Shown: piece by piece, positions 20,050-29,938 of the stretch | How the letters are laid out: each line of letters opens with the position of its first letter | How positions within the stretch are numbered: the first letter of the stretch is position 1 | Assembly (NCBI GenBank): GCA_016717105.1 | Contig: JADKGF010000001.1 | Location: forward strand, 186,001-250,000 | Direction: 5' to 3' | Source of the DNA: Saprospiraceae bacterium | GTDB taxonomy: Bacteria; Bacteroidota; Bacteroidia; Chitinophagales; Saprospiraceae | DNA: 64,000 bases | Notes under the pieces: generated by a model | What the model was told of the DNA's origin: nothing | What the model saw: only the letters and a program-made list of their open reading frames with translations | Database searches by the model: none | Program-made: the position numbers and the translations under genes

Positions 20050-21749
20050 TTAAGAATTTATATTTTTCAAAACTATCTCCACACACTTTTCGGGTTGATT
20101 GACAAAGCTGATAGCATGTCTGTCGGGAAAATGTCTTTTTAGTATATCTTTTACATTTCTGATACCGTTGCCGATTTCCATATTGTCACCGAATGGCTTT
20201 CCGCTGTCACAGACATATATTTTTAGTGTTTCATCTCCAATTTTAGCAAATGAAATACTGATTTTGGTTGTACCTTTCTCCACGTTGTACCCGTATTTTA
20301 CCGCATTTTCTACCAAAGGTTGTAGTAGAAATTTATGTATGTAGGTGGAAGAAACTTTCTCAGATATGTCAAATGTGTAACTGAGTTTATCGCCGATTCT
20401 GATTTTTCTACATCAAGATAGGCGGATAATGCTTCTATTTCGTCTTTGATGTTTATCATAGCTTCATTATTTCTGTTGGTAGTATATCTGTAGTATTTAG
20501 ATAGTGATAAGGCAAGTGTTTCTGTTTTATCTGGTGCGACTGGAGCCAATGCTGCGATGGCATGAAGTGAATTGTATAAAAAATGCGCATTGACATTCGC
20601 TTCAGAATGGGCTAAAGCTCCTGCTGTTTCTCTAGCAGTAGATGTGACGGATTGTAATTGTCGAGATTTCCTAAGTAACGAAGAAATATAAAGGATAAGA
20701 TTGTGTAGAAAATGTGCAGTAGCGATCATAAGCCAATTTTTAAACGAAATCGTCATAATCCAAAAGATAGAATTGGACAATCCATCTGGATATTCTGTAG
20801 GATTGTATTGATAAAAAACAAAGTTTACGGCAGTCCTAAAGACTATTTCACTGAGTATTCCTATGATAATAATGGCGAAAAAGTATAGAAACTGTCGTTT
20901 TGCAAAGTCTTCGATTTGGTTTGTAGTTTTGAAATACTGAAACACAAAAAATGCGGTGATATAGCTTAAAAAGATATATATGATTCTAAACCAATTTGAG
21001 CCACCATTGTAGGTCGGGCCACAAATATCAATAGCAAAAACATAAGAAAAAAGGCCTATTACCAGTAAAGTTATAAGGTAGTAAACCTTTGGGTAATTAT
21101 GAAGTATTGTAACATGTTTCAATTTTTCCGCAAGCCAAAATAGGATAAGTAAGATCATGATAATGGGTAGCAATATAATGGGATCACCCATAGTATATCT
21201 GAATCTAAGATCCCAAGCAAGGTTTCCTGTCAGAAACGGATTTTTATCACTTTCTTCTATACTTTTGGAATACCCAATTATTGTATTATTTGAAACCAGT
21301 TCATCAAGTTGATCTTGTGTATAAAGCGTGATTCTTTCTTCAAATTTTGTATCATCATTCACTATTTTTTCAACCCAATCAACGATTTGATCGAAAGAGA
21401 AATTAAAATAATTAAAGGTTTTTTTTGGATGATAGTTAGTAAAATCTGTAGTGTTTGGAAGAAATTTGCTATCTAAACCATATTGAACGGCTATTTGACT
21501 GTCGTTGGTTTTGCCGAGTACCCTAAAAAATGTTTTGCTTGTATTGCTGCTGTCAATCACAATGTAAAAGTCATTTTCTATGGCTTCATTTATATGTAAC
21601 TTTTTGACCTGTTTCCCATATTTATCATTTTCTAATTTTTGTTGATATTTGATGGTTTCATTCAAAGTTTTATTAGCCCAAATCGTGAAATAAAAATATC
21701 CGCCGACCAACAAAAGGATGGGAAAGAAATAAAAAAGGGACTTTTTCAT
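20050..21749 (-). CDS. LytS-type sensor histidine kinase (frameshifted)
   Basis: Paralogue of the following gene and first of the pair, about 566 residues when joined. Order: N-terminal TM, extracytoplasmic domain of roughly 150 residues, six or so TM helices, then the kinase with NAHFLYNSLHAIAAL (Ala for the usual Pro before His) and N-box VENAVKYGYN. Pieces are 20310-21749 and 20050-20316. The frame breaks in a T5 run at 20403-20407; one more base restores YLDVEKIRIGDKLSYTFDIS. The 3' end holds a 56-bp block almost identical to the neighbour. Signal sensed is unknown. Divergent from the DUF4143 ATPase gene. Confidence 0.85.
20075..20130. repeat. 56-bp block shared with 18498-18553 (copy 2)
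   Basis: Second copy of the near-identical block; a single C/T difference. Direct repeat spaced about 1.58 kb, so recombination between copies would delete most of one kinase gene. Confidence 0.9.
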
Positions 21750-21867
21750 AAACCTTATTACTATTTACCAACAAAGTAAATACAAAAGCCATAATACCCA
21801 AAGTACTTTCCGATGAATCGGGATATAATGGTGTGAACTGGATTTTATGGGTATTTTACATTCTACT

Positions 21868-21953
21868 TAATAAATTTAGCTAAATTCATTAAGTATAGTT
21901 GACAAATTTAGCTAAATTTATAAATTATACCTGATATATTTAGCTAAATTTAT
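21868..21953. promoter_or_regulatory. Array of three palindromic operator-like sites at 32-bp spacing
   Basis: The palindrome AATTTAGCTAAATT occurs at 21873-21886 and 21905-21918; a third copy, with core ATTTAGCTAAAT at 21938-21949, differs by one base. Centres are 21879.5, 21911.5 and 21943.5, exactly 32 bp apart (about three helical turns). Flanks are also partly repeated (ATTAAGTATA / ATAAATTATA / ATTAACTTTG), so it is an imperfect 32-bp tandem repeat. The third site lies just upstream of the -7 box of the ATPase gene, where a bound protein would block polymerase. Confidence 0.8.
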
Positions 21954-21961
21954 TAACTTTG
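21954..21961 (+). promoter_or_regulatory. -7 promoter box of the DUF4143-type ATPase gene
   Basis: TAACTTTG, exact TAnnTTTG match, 28 bp upstream of the ATG at 21989 and directly abutting the third palindrome. Confidence 0.7.
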
Positions 21962-21988
21962 TCCATAAATTGTACAATTTCATATAAA

Positions 21989-23110
21989 ATGTACCACAGA
22001 ATATTACAAAAATCAATAGAAGCGCAATTATTTAAAGGCAAAACCATCTTGCTTACAGGTGCACGACAAACAGGTAAGACTCATTTGGTGAAACAAATTG
22101 TCCAAAAGTATGAAGGTGCATATTATAATTGTGAAATTCAGGAAGTAAAGGATTTGTTAGATATCACTTCTATTACTTCATTGACTCGTTTGATACCAAA
22201 AAGTAAGCTGGTAGTTTTTGATGAAGCACAGGATATTGCAGATATTGGGAAAAAATTAAAAATATTACATGATGAGATTGATGGTTTACAAATCATTGCA
22301 ACAGGATCTTCATCTTTTGAACTTTTAAACAAGGCGTCAGAACCATTGACTGGAAGAAGCAGAGAATATCATTTATTCCCACTTAGCATTCAAGAAATAA
22401 TCGAAGATGTAGGAATAGTTTATGCCAAAGGAAAAATTTCGGATCTTATGATTTTTGGTTCATATCCCGAAGTTTATAATATGGAGTCAAATGAAGACAA
22501 AATTGAAGCTTTGACAAATATCAGTAACAACTATCTATATAAAGACACCTTAAAATATGAAGACATCAAGAAGCCATTGGTCTTTAAAAAACTGCTCACT
22601 ATTCTTGCGCTTCAAGTAGGGAGCGAGGTGAGCTTAAATAAACTGTCTAATGAAGTGAATGTTTCTATTCAAACAGTAGAAAAATACCTTGACATTTTAG
22701 AGAAGAATTTTATTGTATTTTCACTCATGTCTTTTAGTAGAAATATTGCAAAAGAAATCTCCAAATCACGTAAATATTATTTCTATGATTTGGGTATCAG
22801 AAACAGTATCATCAACAATTTCAATCAGATGTCACTGAGACAGGATGTAGGCAAGCTTTGGGAAAATTTTTGTATCTTGGAAAGAAAAAAGTATAATCAT
22901 TATTCAAAACTGCACAAAAACTTGTATTTCTGGCGTACCTATGACCAACAGGAAATCGACCTTATTGAGGAATATGGCGGTAAACTTGCCGCATTTGAAT
23001 TTAAATACAACTCATCCAAAGCAAAATTCCCAAAGATATTTTCCGAAACTTATAACGATGCTTCTTTCCGTTTAGTCAATGATAAAAACCTGTTTGACAT
23101 CTTGGAGTAA
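21989..23110 (+). CDS. AAA ATPase with DUF4143 domain
   Basis: A 373-residue protein of the widespread AAA_14/DUF4143 family, function unsettled. Order: Walker A GARQTGKT at residues 24-31, Walker B KLVVFDEAQDI, sensor-like IIATGSSSFELL, a winged-helix-like segment (LNKLSNEVNVSIQTVEKYLD), and a C-terminal nuclease-like region with IDLIEEYGGK followed by FEFKY, resembling the D...ExK core of PD-(D/E)XK folds. The ATG at 21989 is chosen over an in-frame TTG at 21959, which would sit inside the promoter. Monocistronic, with a conspicuous palindrome array upstream; convergent with hutH. Confidence 0.87.
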   Translation: MYHRILQKSIEAQLFKGKTILLTGARQTGKTHLVKQIVQKYEGAYYNCEIQEVKDLLDITSITSLTRLIPKSKLVVFDEAQDIADIGKKLKILHDEIDGLQIIATGSSSFELLNKASEPLTGRSREYHLFPLSIQEIIEDVGIVYAKGKISDLMIFGSYPEVYNMESNEDKIEALTNISNNYLYKDTLKYEDIKKPLVFKKLLTILALQVGSEVSLNKLSNEVNVSIQTVEKYLDILEKNFIVFSLMSFSRNIAKEISKSRKYYFYDLGIRNSIINNFNQMSLRQDVGKLWENFCILERKKYNHYSKLHKNLYFWRTYDQQEIDLIEEYGGKLAAFEFKYNSSKAKFPKIFSETYNDASFRLVNDKNLFDILE

Positions 23111-23123
23111 GCAGAAGAAATAG

Positions 23124-24626
23124 TTATCCCTTTATTTCCCGTTCTATCCAAGTATCTATAATCGAAACAGCCATTACCATGTCGTCATGCATCAATCTGT
23201 CTTCTTCCAGCATGGCAATTTTGTCTCGTACATCCGTCATAATGGACTCGATGATAGGCGTGGATTTTGCAGGTCTTCTGAACTCAAATGCCTGAGCTGC
23301 TGTCAATAATTCAATAGCCAATAAAGACTTGAGATTGTTCAAAACTTTAAAACCTTTAGTAGCAGCATTTGCGGCCATACTGACATGATCTTCCTGACCT
23401 TTGCTCGAAACGATAGAGTCCACAGACGCTGGCGTGCAGTATTGTTTGTTTTGGCTTGCAATGGAAGCAGCCGTATATTGGGCAATCATAAATCCTGAAT
23501 CCAGCCCAGGATACTTAGTAAGGAAAGCGGGAAGTCCTCGATCACCATTGATAAGCTGATAAACTCTTCGCTCCGAAATACTGCCCAATTCTGACAATGC
23601 AATCGCTAGGTAATCGAGTACCAAAGCCAATGGTTGTGCATGAAAGTTGCCACCACTGAGCACTTTATCATCTTCATCAAATACGATAGGATTGTCCGTT
23701 ACAGCATTGATTTCTGTGTTGATGACTTCTTCGGCATGTTTGATTGCTTGATAACTTGCTCCGTGGACCTGAGGCACACACCTAAAGGAATATGGATCTT
23801 GAACACTAAGTTTTTGGAAATTTCTAAGTTCGCTACCGTCTAGCAAAGCAAAAATTTCGGATGCTGTGGTCAATTGCCCTTCATGTGGTCTGATATCATG
23901 CAAAAGATGATCAAATGGAGCGATATCACACACAAAAGCTTCCATAGAGAGTGCAGCTATTTTGTTTGCAATGTGAAACAAAGCCTTAGCCTCAGCTATT
24001 ATTTTTGTGGCATAAGCCAATGAAAACTGAGTTCCATTTAGCAAAGCAAGTCCTTCCTTAGATTTCAGTGGCAGCGGCTCTATATTATGCATCTTGAGTG
24101 CACTAGCAGCGTCGGTTTCCTTACCATTCAAATATACTTTTCCCTTACCGAGCAGTAATAAACTTAAGTGTGCCAATGGTGCCAAATCTCCCGAAGCGCC
24201 AAGCGATCCTTGCTGATAGATCACAGGGATTATACCTGCATTATATATGTCTTTCAATCTATCCAAAAGCTCAGGTCGTATGCCTGAAAATCCATGTGAC
24301 AGATTGACAATCTTTAGAAAATGAATCAATCGGCAGATGTCTTCTGGCACTTTTTCTCCCATACCGCAAGCATGAGATAAGACAAGATTTTCTTGAAGTT
24401 TCCCCAAGTTTTCATCCGATATTCTGACATTGCACAAAGATCCAAATCCTGTATTGATACCATAAATAACAGCATTAGGATCTTGCATTTTATTGTCAAG
24501 ATACGCTCTATTTTTTGCCACTTTTTGGGAGACTGTATCGCTCAGATATAATGAATGTTGCTTACTAGAAGCTTTATAAATAACATCTGCATTTAGTGGA
24601 GATCCATCAATGGTAAACTGGTGCAT
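23124..24626 (-). CDS. hutH: Histidine ammonia-lyase
   Basis: Non-oxidative deamination of L-histidine to urocanate, first step of histidine degradation. The protein has 500 residues; the self-forming MIO cofactor triad Ala-Ser-Gly is at residues 144-146 within GSLGASGDLAPLAH, with N-terminal YGINTGFGSL and QDPYSFRCVPQVHG also typical. No other hut genes are in the window, so this is a stand-alone copy. It is convergent with the ATPase gene (13 bp between stops). A tyrosine ammonia-lyase or aminomutase is a less likely alternative. Confidence 0.93.
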   Translation of the reverse strand: MHQFTIDGSPLNADVIYKASSKQHSLYLSDTVSQKVAKNRAYLDNKMQDPNAVIYGINTGFGSLCNVRISDENLGKLQENLVLSHACGMGEKVPEDICRLIHFLKIVNLSHGFSGIRPELLDRLKDIYNAGIIPVIYQQGSLGASGDLAPLAHLSLLLLGKGKVYLNGKETDAASALKMHNIEPLPLKSKEGLALLNGTQFSLAYATKIIAEAKALFHIANKIAALSMEAFVCDIAPFDHLLHDIRPHEGQLTTASEIFALLDGSELRNFQKLSVQDPYSFRCVPQVHGASYQAIKHAEEVINTEINAVTDNPIVFDEDDKVLSGGNFHAQPLALVLDYLAIALSELGSISERRVYQLINGDRGLPAFLTKYPGLDSGFMIAQYTAASIASQNKQYCTPASVDSIVSSKGQEDHVSMAANAATKGFKVLNNLKSLLAIELLTAAQAFEFRRPAKSTPIIESIMTDVRDKIAMLEEDRLMHDDMVMAVSIIDTWIEREIKG

Positions 24627-24667
24627 AGCAAGGAATTAATGCTTTATTTCAAATACTTACAATGCTG

Positions 24668-24675
24668 CAAAGGTA
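24668..24675 (-). promoter_or_regulatory. -7 promoter box of hutH
   Basis: TACCTTTG on the minus strand, exact match, about 42 bp upstream of the hutH ATG. Confidence 0.7.
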
Positions 24676-24902
24676 GTCAAAATATTTAGCAGGTATTTTA
24701 TAAGTAAACCAATATATACCAAAATCAAACAAATTCTCGTTAAACAATAGTTAAATTTAGGCACCTAATTATTTGTAAATATGTTCGTATTGAATTGATA
24801 ATCAATAATATATTAATAACACTGTACAATATGGTAATATTAAGCTAGTAACTTTTTAATGGGAGAATTTGTCTATAATTTAGGTACAAAGTAATAAAAT
24901 TG

Positions 24903-24910
24903 TATTTTTG
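24903..24910 (+). promoter_or_regulatory. -7 promoter box of the ompH-ompH-murI operon
   Basis: TATTTTTG, exact match, 37 bp upstream of the first OmpH ATG. Confidence 0.65.
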
Positions 24911-24946
24911 GCAAAAATTTAAAAACATTTTTAAAAAGAAAATTAA

Positions 24947-25465
24947 ATGAATTTCAAACACGTAATTACAGCATTCATTCTGACTATCGGTACGATGACC
25001 CAAATTCAGGCTCAGAAAATAGCTCTAGTAGATATCAATGAAGTATTGTCTTCCTTACCGGATTATGACAATGCACAGAAAGAATTGGATCGAATTTCGG
25101 CTGAATGGAGACAACAAGTTTCACAAGAGTTTGACAAAATCAAGAGCATGTACAATAAGTTACAGGCAGAACAAGTCTTATTGAGCGCAGAAGATAAAGT
25201 CAAAAAGGAAGACGAAATCATAAAAAAGGAAACAGAAGTCAGAGAGCTTCAAAAAGCAAAATTTGGTCCTGAAGGCGAATTATTCAAAAAAAGACAAGAA
25301 ATGGTAAGTCCTATTCAAGATAAGGTGTTTGCAGCCATCGAAAATTATGCTGCAGAAAGAGGATTTGACATCATTTTTGATAAAGGTGGCGCTACAGGAT
25401 TATTATTTTCAAATCCTGAATATGACAAAACCGCAGATATCAAGAAGAAACTGAGCATTAAGTAA
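24947..25465 (+). CDS. OmpH/Skp-family periplasmic chaperone
   Basis: A 172-residue protein: signal peptide ending near TQIQAQ, then KIALVDINEVLSSLPDY, a long charged coiled coil (residues about 40-115) and a C-terminal beta segment with AERGFDIIFDKGG. Skp trimers hold unfolded outer-membrane proteins in the periplasm. First of two tandem copies, 37 bp apart, followed by murI, an arrangement common in Bacteroidota. No anomalies. Confidence 0.9.
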   Translation: MNFKHVITAFILTIGTMTQIQAQKIALVDINEVLSSLPDYDNAQKELDRISAEWRQQVSQEFDKIKSMYNKLQAEQVLLSAEDKVKKEDEIIKKETEVRELQKAKFGPEGELFKKRQEMVSPIQDKVFAAIENYAAERGFDIIFDKGGATGLLFSNPEYDKTADIKKKLSIK

Positions 25466-25502
25466 TTTTTATCGACCGAACATAAAATCAACAAAATTTA
25501 GA

Positions 25503-26009
25503 ATGAACAAATTAGTATTAATCCTTGGTATTTTCACCGCATCATTTTCCCTTCAGGCACAAAAAATAGGTTATGTCAATTCTCAGGAAATATTGACATC
25601 ATTGCCAGAAATAAAACAGGCAAATTCCGATATAGAAGTGATGAAGTCTATGTTTCAGAAAAAAGGTGAAGAAATGGTAAAGGAGTTGCAAACAAAATAT
25701 CAAGCCTTACAGCAAAAACAAGCTAGTGGAGAATTGGCTCCAGTAGAGATCGAAAAGCAATCAACAGCTCTTAAACAAGAAGAGGCAGCCCTAGGAGAAT
25801 TTGAGCAATCCAGCCAACAAAAAATCGTAGATAAGAGTGAGGAATTACTCAAACCTATCCAAGACAAGGTAAATAAAGCCATAAAAGATGTTGCAGCAGA
25901 AAATGGATTTCTATACATTTTCGACTCTGGTATGGGCGTAGTATTATATGCTGATACTACCGCTGATGCCACTAAGCTTGTAAAAGCAAAATTAGGAATA
26001 GCACAATAA
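25503..26009 (+). CDS. OmpH/Skp-family periplasmic chaperone
   Basis: Second tandem copy, 168 residues. Signal peptide MNKLVLILGIFTASFSLQAQ, then KIGYVNSQEILTSLPEI, a Gln/Glu/Lys-rich coiled coil and AAENGFLYIFDSGMGVVLY at the end. Similar to its neighbour but clearly diverged. It starts 37 bp downstream of the first copy and ends 6 bp before murI; the three genes are one operon. Confidence 0.9.
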   Translation: MNKLVLILGIFTASFSLQAQKIGYVNSQEILTSLPEIKQANSDIEVMKSMFQKKGEEMVKELQTKYQALQQKQASGELAPVEIEKQSTALKQEEAALGEFEQSSQQKIVDKSEELLKPIQDKVNKAIKDVAAENGFLYIFDSGMGVVLYADTTADATKLVKAKLGIAQ

Positions 26010-26015
26010 GAAATA

Positions 26016-26980
26016 ATGCACAAAAACCCGAATCAACCGATTGGGATATTCGATAGTGGCATTGGTGGATTAACGGTCGCCAATGCCATTCATCATTTTT
26101 TACCGAATGAAAGGCTTATCTATTTTGGTGACACGGTACACTTGCCTTATGGCGACAAATCCGCAGATGCCATCAGATATTATTGTCTTCGGATCAGCAA
26201 ATTTCTACTTGAGCAGGATTGCAAAATGATCGTAATAGCCTGTAACTCTGCATCATCAGCTGCATATGATATGTTGTTGGATTTTTTGAGGGCAAGGTAC
26301 TTTTCGTCAATGTGGTAGATCCTTTGGTACAAGCCGTTGTCAGCGAAGGATATAAAAATGTTGGTGTTATAGCCACAAAAGCTACAATCAACTCTTCCAT
26401 TTATAGAAATAAGATCAAATCATTGAATCAAAAAGTAAAGGTAAACCAATTGGCCACACCTTTGCTTGCGCCAATGATAGAAGAAGGTTTTTATAATGGC
26501 AATATTTCTCGAAGTGTGATAGAAAGCTATCTCGATCATCCTGACCTTAAGGACATAGACGCACTGTTGCTTGCTTGTACACATTATCCATTGATCAGAA
26601 AGGAAATCAATGAATATTATGATGGCAAAGTGACCATTCTAGACTCCACGGATGTAGTCAAAGAAGAAGTAAAACGAATTCTCACCGAAGAAGACTTACT
26701 CTGCACCAAGAGATTTGGTCAAGATTGCTTTTATGTTTCGGATTATACATCTTCTTTTGAAGAGACGGCAAGAAACTTTTATGGCGAGGACTTAAATCTG
26801 GAAGCTGATTCCAGATTTGATCTGACTAAAACCTTATTTGATTTGCTAATAACTATTCTTGTGGTTTGGTTTAATTTTAAATCAATTTCTCAACTCTTTG
26901 TATGTCCCGACATGTACGTGTATATAAAGCAGGAATCACAAACAGAGTCAAAATCAACGAGAACATCAATCCTCCAATGA
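26016..26980 (+). CDS. murI: Glutamate racemase (frameshifted)
   Basis: Makes D-glutamate for peptidoglycan. Two pieces, 26016-26318 and 26312-26980. Seen: IGIFDSGIGGLTV, GDTVHLPYGDKS, the first catalytic Cys in IACNSASSAA and the second in LLACTHYPLI. The break is in a T6 run at 26282-26287; seven bases restore LDFFEGKVLFVNVVDPLVQA. Joined length is 321 residues, longer than the usual 260-280: the C-terminal part after about 26830 runs into the convergent efflux pump gene (overlap 26877-26980) and may reflect another lost stop. MurI is normally essential, so sequencing error is the likely reason for the break. Confidence 0.88.
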
Positions 26981-29936
26981 TGGCTATACCCATTGATACC
27001 CTAGATAAAGATGCCGCGCCAAATGCCATAGCTATGGGCAACGCACCCAATACCGTTGCAAGACTTGTCATCAATATCGGACGTAAACGAGAAATCGCCG
27101 CTTCTTTGACGGCATTTACGGTATTCAGGCCATCTTCTTTGCGTTGATTGGCAAATTCGACAATAAGGATTCCATTTTTTGTGACGATACCTATTAGCAC
27201 AATAATTCCTATCTGACTAAAGATGTTAAGTGTCGAATCAGTGTACCACAATGCAAGAATTGCTCCAGCCAAAGCAAGCGGTACTGTCAGCATGATGATC
27301 AATGGATCCTTGAAGCTTTCAAACTGAGCCGCGAGTATCAAATACACCAATAACAAAGCAAGGATGAAAGCAAATAACAATGTAGATGAACTTTCTTCAA
27401 ACTCTTTGGATGGACCAGAAAGATCGGTTGTGTATTGATCAGTCAAGACTTCTTTTGCGATATCTTTCATGGCGTCGATACCTTGGCCGAGTGAAACACC
27501 GTTGGATGTACCAGCCGACACTGTTGCCGATACATATCGATTGAATCGGTAAAGTTGCGGTGGATTACTCTGTTCGGACATAGTAATGAGATTATCCAAC
27601 TGCACCAACTGACCTTTATTGCTACGTACATAGATACCTTTGAGGTCAAATGGCTCATTAGCAGATTCCTTATTTGCCATGCCGATGACCTGATATTGTT
27701 TGCCATTCTTAATAAAAAATCCCAATCTCTGCTCTGCATAATACAATTGTAAAGTCTGTGCAATATCCATGACGGAAACGCCGAGTGCTTGTGCTCGATT
27801 TCGGTCTATATCTATTTTAAGTTCTGGTTTATTAAACTTGAGATTGATGTCCACGGCCTGAAATTTTTCGCTAGCCCTGGCTTTTTCTAAGAATGTAGGA
27901 ATTACCTTTTTCAGCAATTCAAAATTAGGTGCCATGATAACAAACTGAACAGGTAATCCACCTCTACGATCTCCGATGGTTTGTTCCTGATTGACAAAAA
28001 CACGTGCTTCTGAATATTTTTTAATTGTCTTAGAAAGCTCATCTGCAATTTCCATTTGTGACTTGGTCCTTTGGTCAGGCTCCACCAAAGAAATTCTTAC
28101 AAATCCGGTATTAGACGCTTGTGAAGCACCAAATCCAGGTGCCGTTACAGATAAGATCGACTCTTTTTCAGGGATTTGTTCTACGTCTTTTATCACCTTG
28201 GTCAGGAAATCATTCATAAACTCAAATGAAGTACCTTCTGGAGCCGTTGCATTGACAGACAGCCTACTCTTGTCTTCCATTGGAGCCAATTCTGAAGGAA
28301 GACTTTTGCCAAGTTGGTACATCATCCAAAATGAAATAATCATGATAATTATAGCAACCCATCGGATCCTAAAAAACCAGTTGAGTCCTTTGGAATACAT
28401 ATTGGTCATTCCGACAAAAAATCCTTCACTCCATTTATAAAATCCTCTTTCATGGTCTCCTGCTCTAAGCAATCTAGAGCTCATCATCGGTGTCAAGGTA
28501 AGTGATACAAAGGCAGACACGAAGACAGCACCGGCGACCACAACTCCAAACTCTCTAAACAATCTTCCAGTCAAGCCCTGCAAAAACATGATAGGTAAAA
28601 ATACTGCTACAAGTGTTATTGTAGTGGAGACTATGGCAAAAAATATTTCTTCAGAACCTTTAAAGGCAGCCTCACGTGGGCTCATGCCTTGTTCTATCTT
28701 TTGATATATATTTTCCAATACAACGATGGCATCATCTACAACCAATCCTGTGGCGAGAACGATACCTAGTAAGGTCAGAATATTGATAGAAAAACCTGCC
28801 AAATACATGATAAAAAAAGCACTAATCAGCGATATCGGTATGGCGACCACAGGGATCAATGTAGATCGCCAATTACGCAAGAATAAAAAGATAACCAATA
28901 CTACCAGCCCAAAAGCGATAAATATCGTCTCTTCAACTTCGACAATTGCATTTTTTATACCTTTGGTCGTATCGAGTGCTAAGCCCAACTTCAAGTCTCC
29001 AGGAAGTTCTTTCTTGATATTTTCTAATCTTTTAAAAAACTCATCAGCAATGGCTACATAATTAGCACCTGGTTGTGGTGTGACGGCTACGCCAATCATT
29101 GGTATAGCGCCATTACCTCTTAAAAGCGAACGTTCATTTTCAGGACGCATTTCAGCTGTACCTACATCTTTGAATCGAATGACAGAGCCATTATTTTCGC
29201 GAATGATCAAATTATTAAATTCATCAACGGTTTCTATCCGGCCAACTGTCCTGATGGTTAGTTCTGTATCTTTTCCTTCAAGACGACCCGATGGTAACTC
29301 TACATTGGCATTGGATAATGCATTGCGCACATCAACAGGTGTGATACCATGAGCCGCCATACGTGATGGATCCATGACAAGCTTCATGCTATATCTTTTC
29401 TCACCCCAAATATTCACACTACTTACGCCTGGTATAGTTTGAAATCTTTCTTTGAATAAATTGTTACCTATCTCTGAAAGTTCGAGAAGTGTTCTTTGAT
29501 CGCTTTGTACAGTAAGCGATAGAATAGGCTGCGCTGTAGCATCGGATTTACTGACAATAGGTGGATTTGCATCTACTGGGAGATTTCGTTGAGCTCTTGA
29601 TACACGATCTCGCACATCATTGGCTGCAGTTTCGAGATCCACATCAAGGTCAAACTCTACAGTAATCGTACTTCGACCATCGCTCGAGTTGGAAGTTATC
29701 ACTTTAATACCATCAATACCATTGATTGATTCTTCCAGTGGTTCGGTGATTTGTGAAATGATAACATCAGAATTTGCACCAGTATAAGTAGTGCTCACTG
29801 TAATAACCGGTGGATCTACACTAGGATAATCTCTGATACCTAAATAAAAAAATCCGATTATGCCGAAAAGCACAATCACAATAGACATGACTGTAGCTAA
29901 GACAGGTCTTTTTATACTAATCTCTGATAGACTCAT
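26877..29936 (-). CDS. RND-family efflux pump inner-membrane transporter (HAE1 type)
   Basis: Proton-driven tripartite efflux transporter of 1019 residues. N-terminal LSEISIKRPVLATVMSIVIV helix, two large periplasmic loops, and TM4 with LLGIVLATGLVVDDAIVVLE carrying the acidic proton-relay residues. About twelve TM helices in the usual 1+5 / 1+5 pattern, ending at FVIPALYTRTCRDIQRVEKL. Second gene of an operon with its adaptor, 2 bp downstream of that stop. No outer-membrane TolC-like gene is adjacent, so it probably shares one encoded elsewhere. Substrate range not predictable. Confidence 0.95.
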   Translation of the reverse strand: MSLSEISIKRPVLATVMSIVIVLFGIIGFFYLGIRDYPSVDPPVITVSTTYTGANSDVIISQITEPLEESINGIDGIKVITSNSSDGRSTITVEFDLDVDLETAANDVRDRVSRAQRNLPVDANPPIVSKSDATAQPILSLTVQSDQRTLLELSEIGNNLFKERFQTIPGVSSVNIWGEKRYSMKLVMDPSRMAAHGITPVDVRNALSNANVELPSGRLEGKDTELTIRTVGRIETVDEFNNLIIRENNGSVIRFKDVGTAEMRPENERSLLRGNGAIPMIGVAVTPQPGANYVAIADEFFKRLENIKKELPGDLKLGLALDTTKGIKNAIVEVEETIFIAFGLVVLVIFLFLRNWRSTLIPVVAIPISLISAFFIMYLAGFSINILTLLGIVLATGLVVDDAIVVLENIYQKIEQGMSPREAAFKGSEEIFFAIVSTTITLVAVFLPIMFLQGLTGRLFREFGVVVAGAVFVSAFVSLTLTPMMSSRLLRAGDHERGFYKWSEGFFVGMTNMYSKGLNWFFRIRWVAIIIMIISFWMMYQLGKSLPSELAPMEDKSRLSVNATAPEGTSFEFMNDFLTKVIKDVEQIPEKESILSVTAPGFGASQASNTGFVRISLVEPDQRTKSQMEIADELSKTIKKYSEARVFVNQEQTIGDRRGGLPVQFVIMAPNFELLKKVIPTFLEKARASEKFQAVDINLKFNKPELKIDIDRNRAQALGVSVMDIAQTLQLYYAEQRLGFFIKNGKQYQVIGMANKESANEPFDLKGIYVRSNKGQLVQLDNLITMSEQSNPPQLYRFNRYVSATVSAGTSNGVSLGQGIDAMKDIAKEVLTDQYTTDLSGPSKEFEESSSTLLFAFILALLLVYLILAAQFESFKDPLIIMLTVPLALAGAILALWYTDSTLNIFSQIGIIVLIGIVTKNGILIVEFANQRKEDGLNTVNAVKEAAISRLRPILMTSLATVLGALPIAMAFGAASLSRVSMGIAIIGGLMFSLILTLFVIPALYTRTCRDIQRVEKLI

Positions 29937-29938
29937 AT

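Larger units (their letters stand above)
24627..24946. other. Divergent promoter region between hutH and the OmpH genes
   Basis: About 320 bp, strongly AT-rich, without an ORF. It contains one exact -7 box on each strand (listed separately) and otherwise nothing recognised. Confidence 0.6.

Noticed and set aside
21750..21960. CRISPR array at the 32-bp spaced repeats
   Set aside because: Only three units, perfectly palindromic cores, no distinct spacers and no cas genes; it fits an operator array.
26877..26980. Genuine long overlap between murI and the efflux pump gene
   Set aside because: The extra murI residues are hydrophobic and unlike the family; the stop was probably lost by another indel, so the overlap is not treated as real.
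27991..29352. Several plus-strand ORFs of 80-150 codons inside the efflux pump gene
   Set aside because: They lie antisense to a well-conserved membrane transporter, lack recognisable domains and arise from its codon bias.
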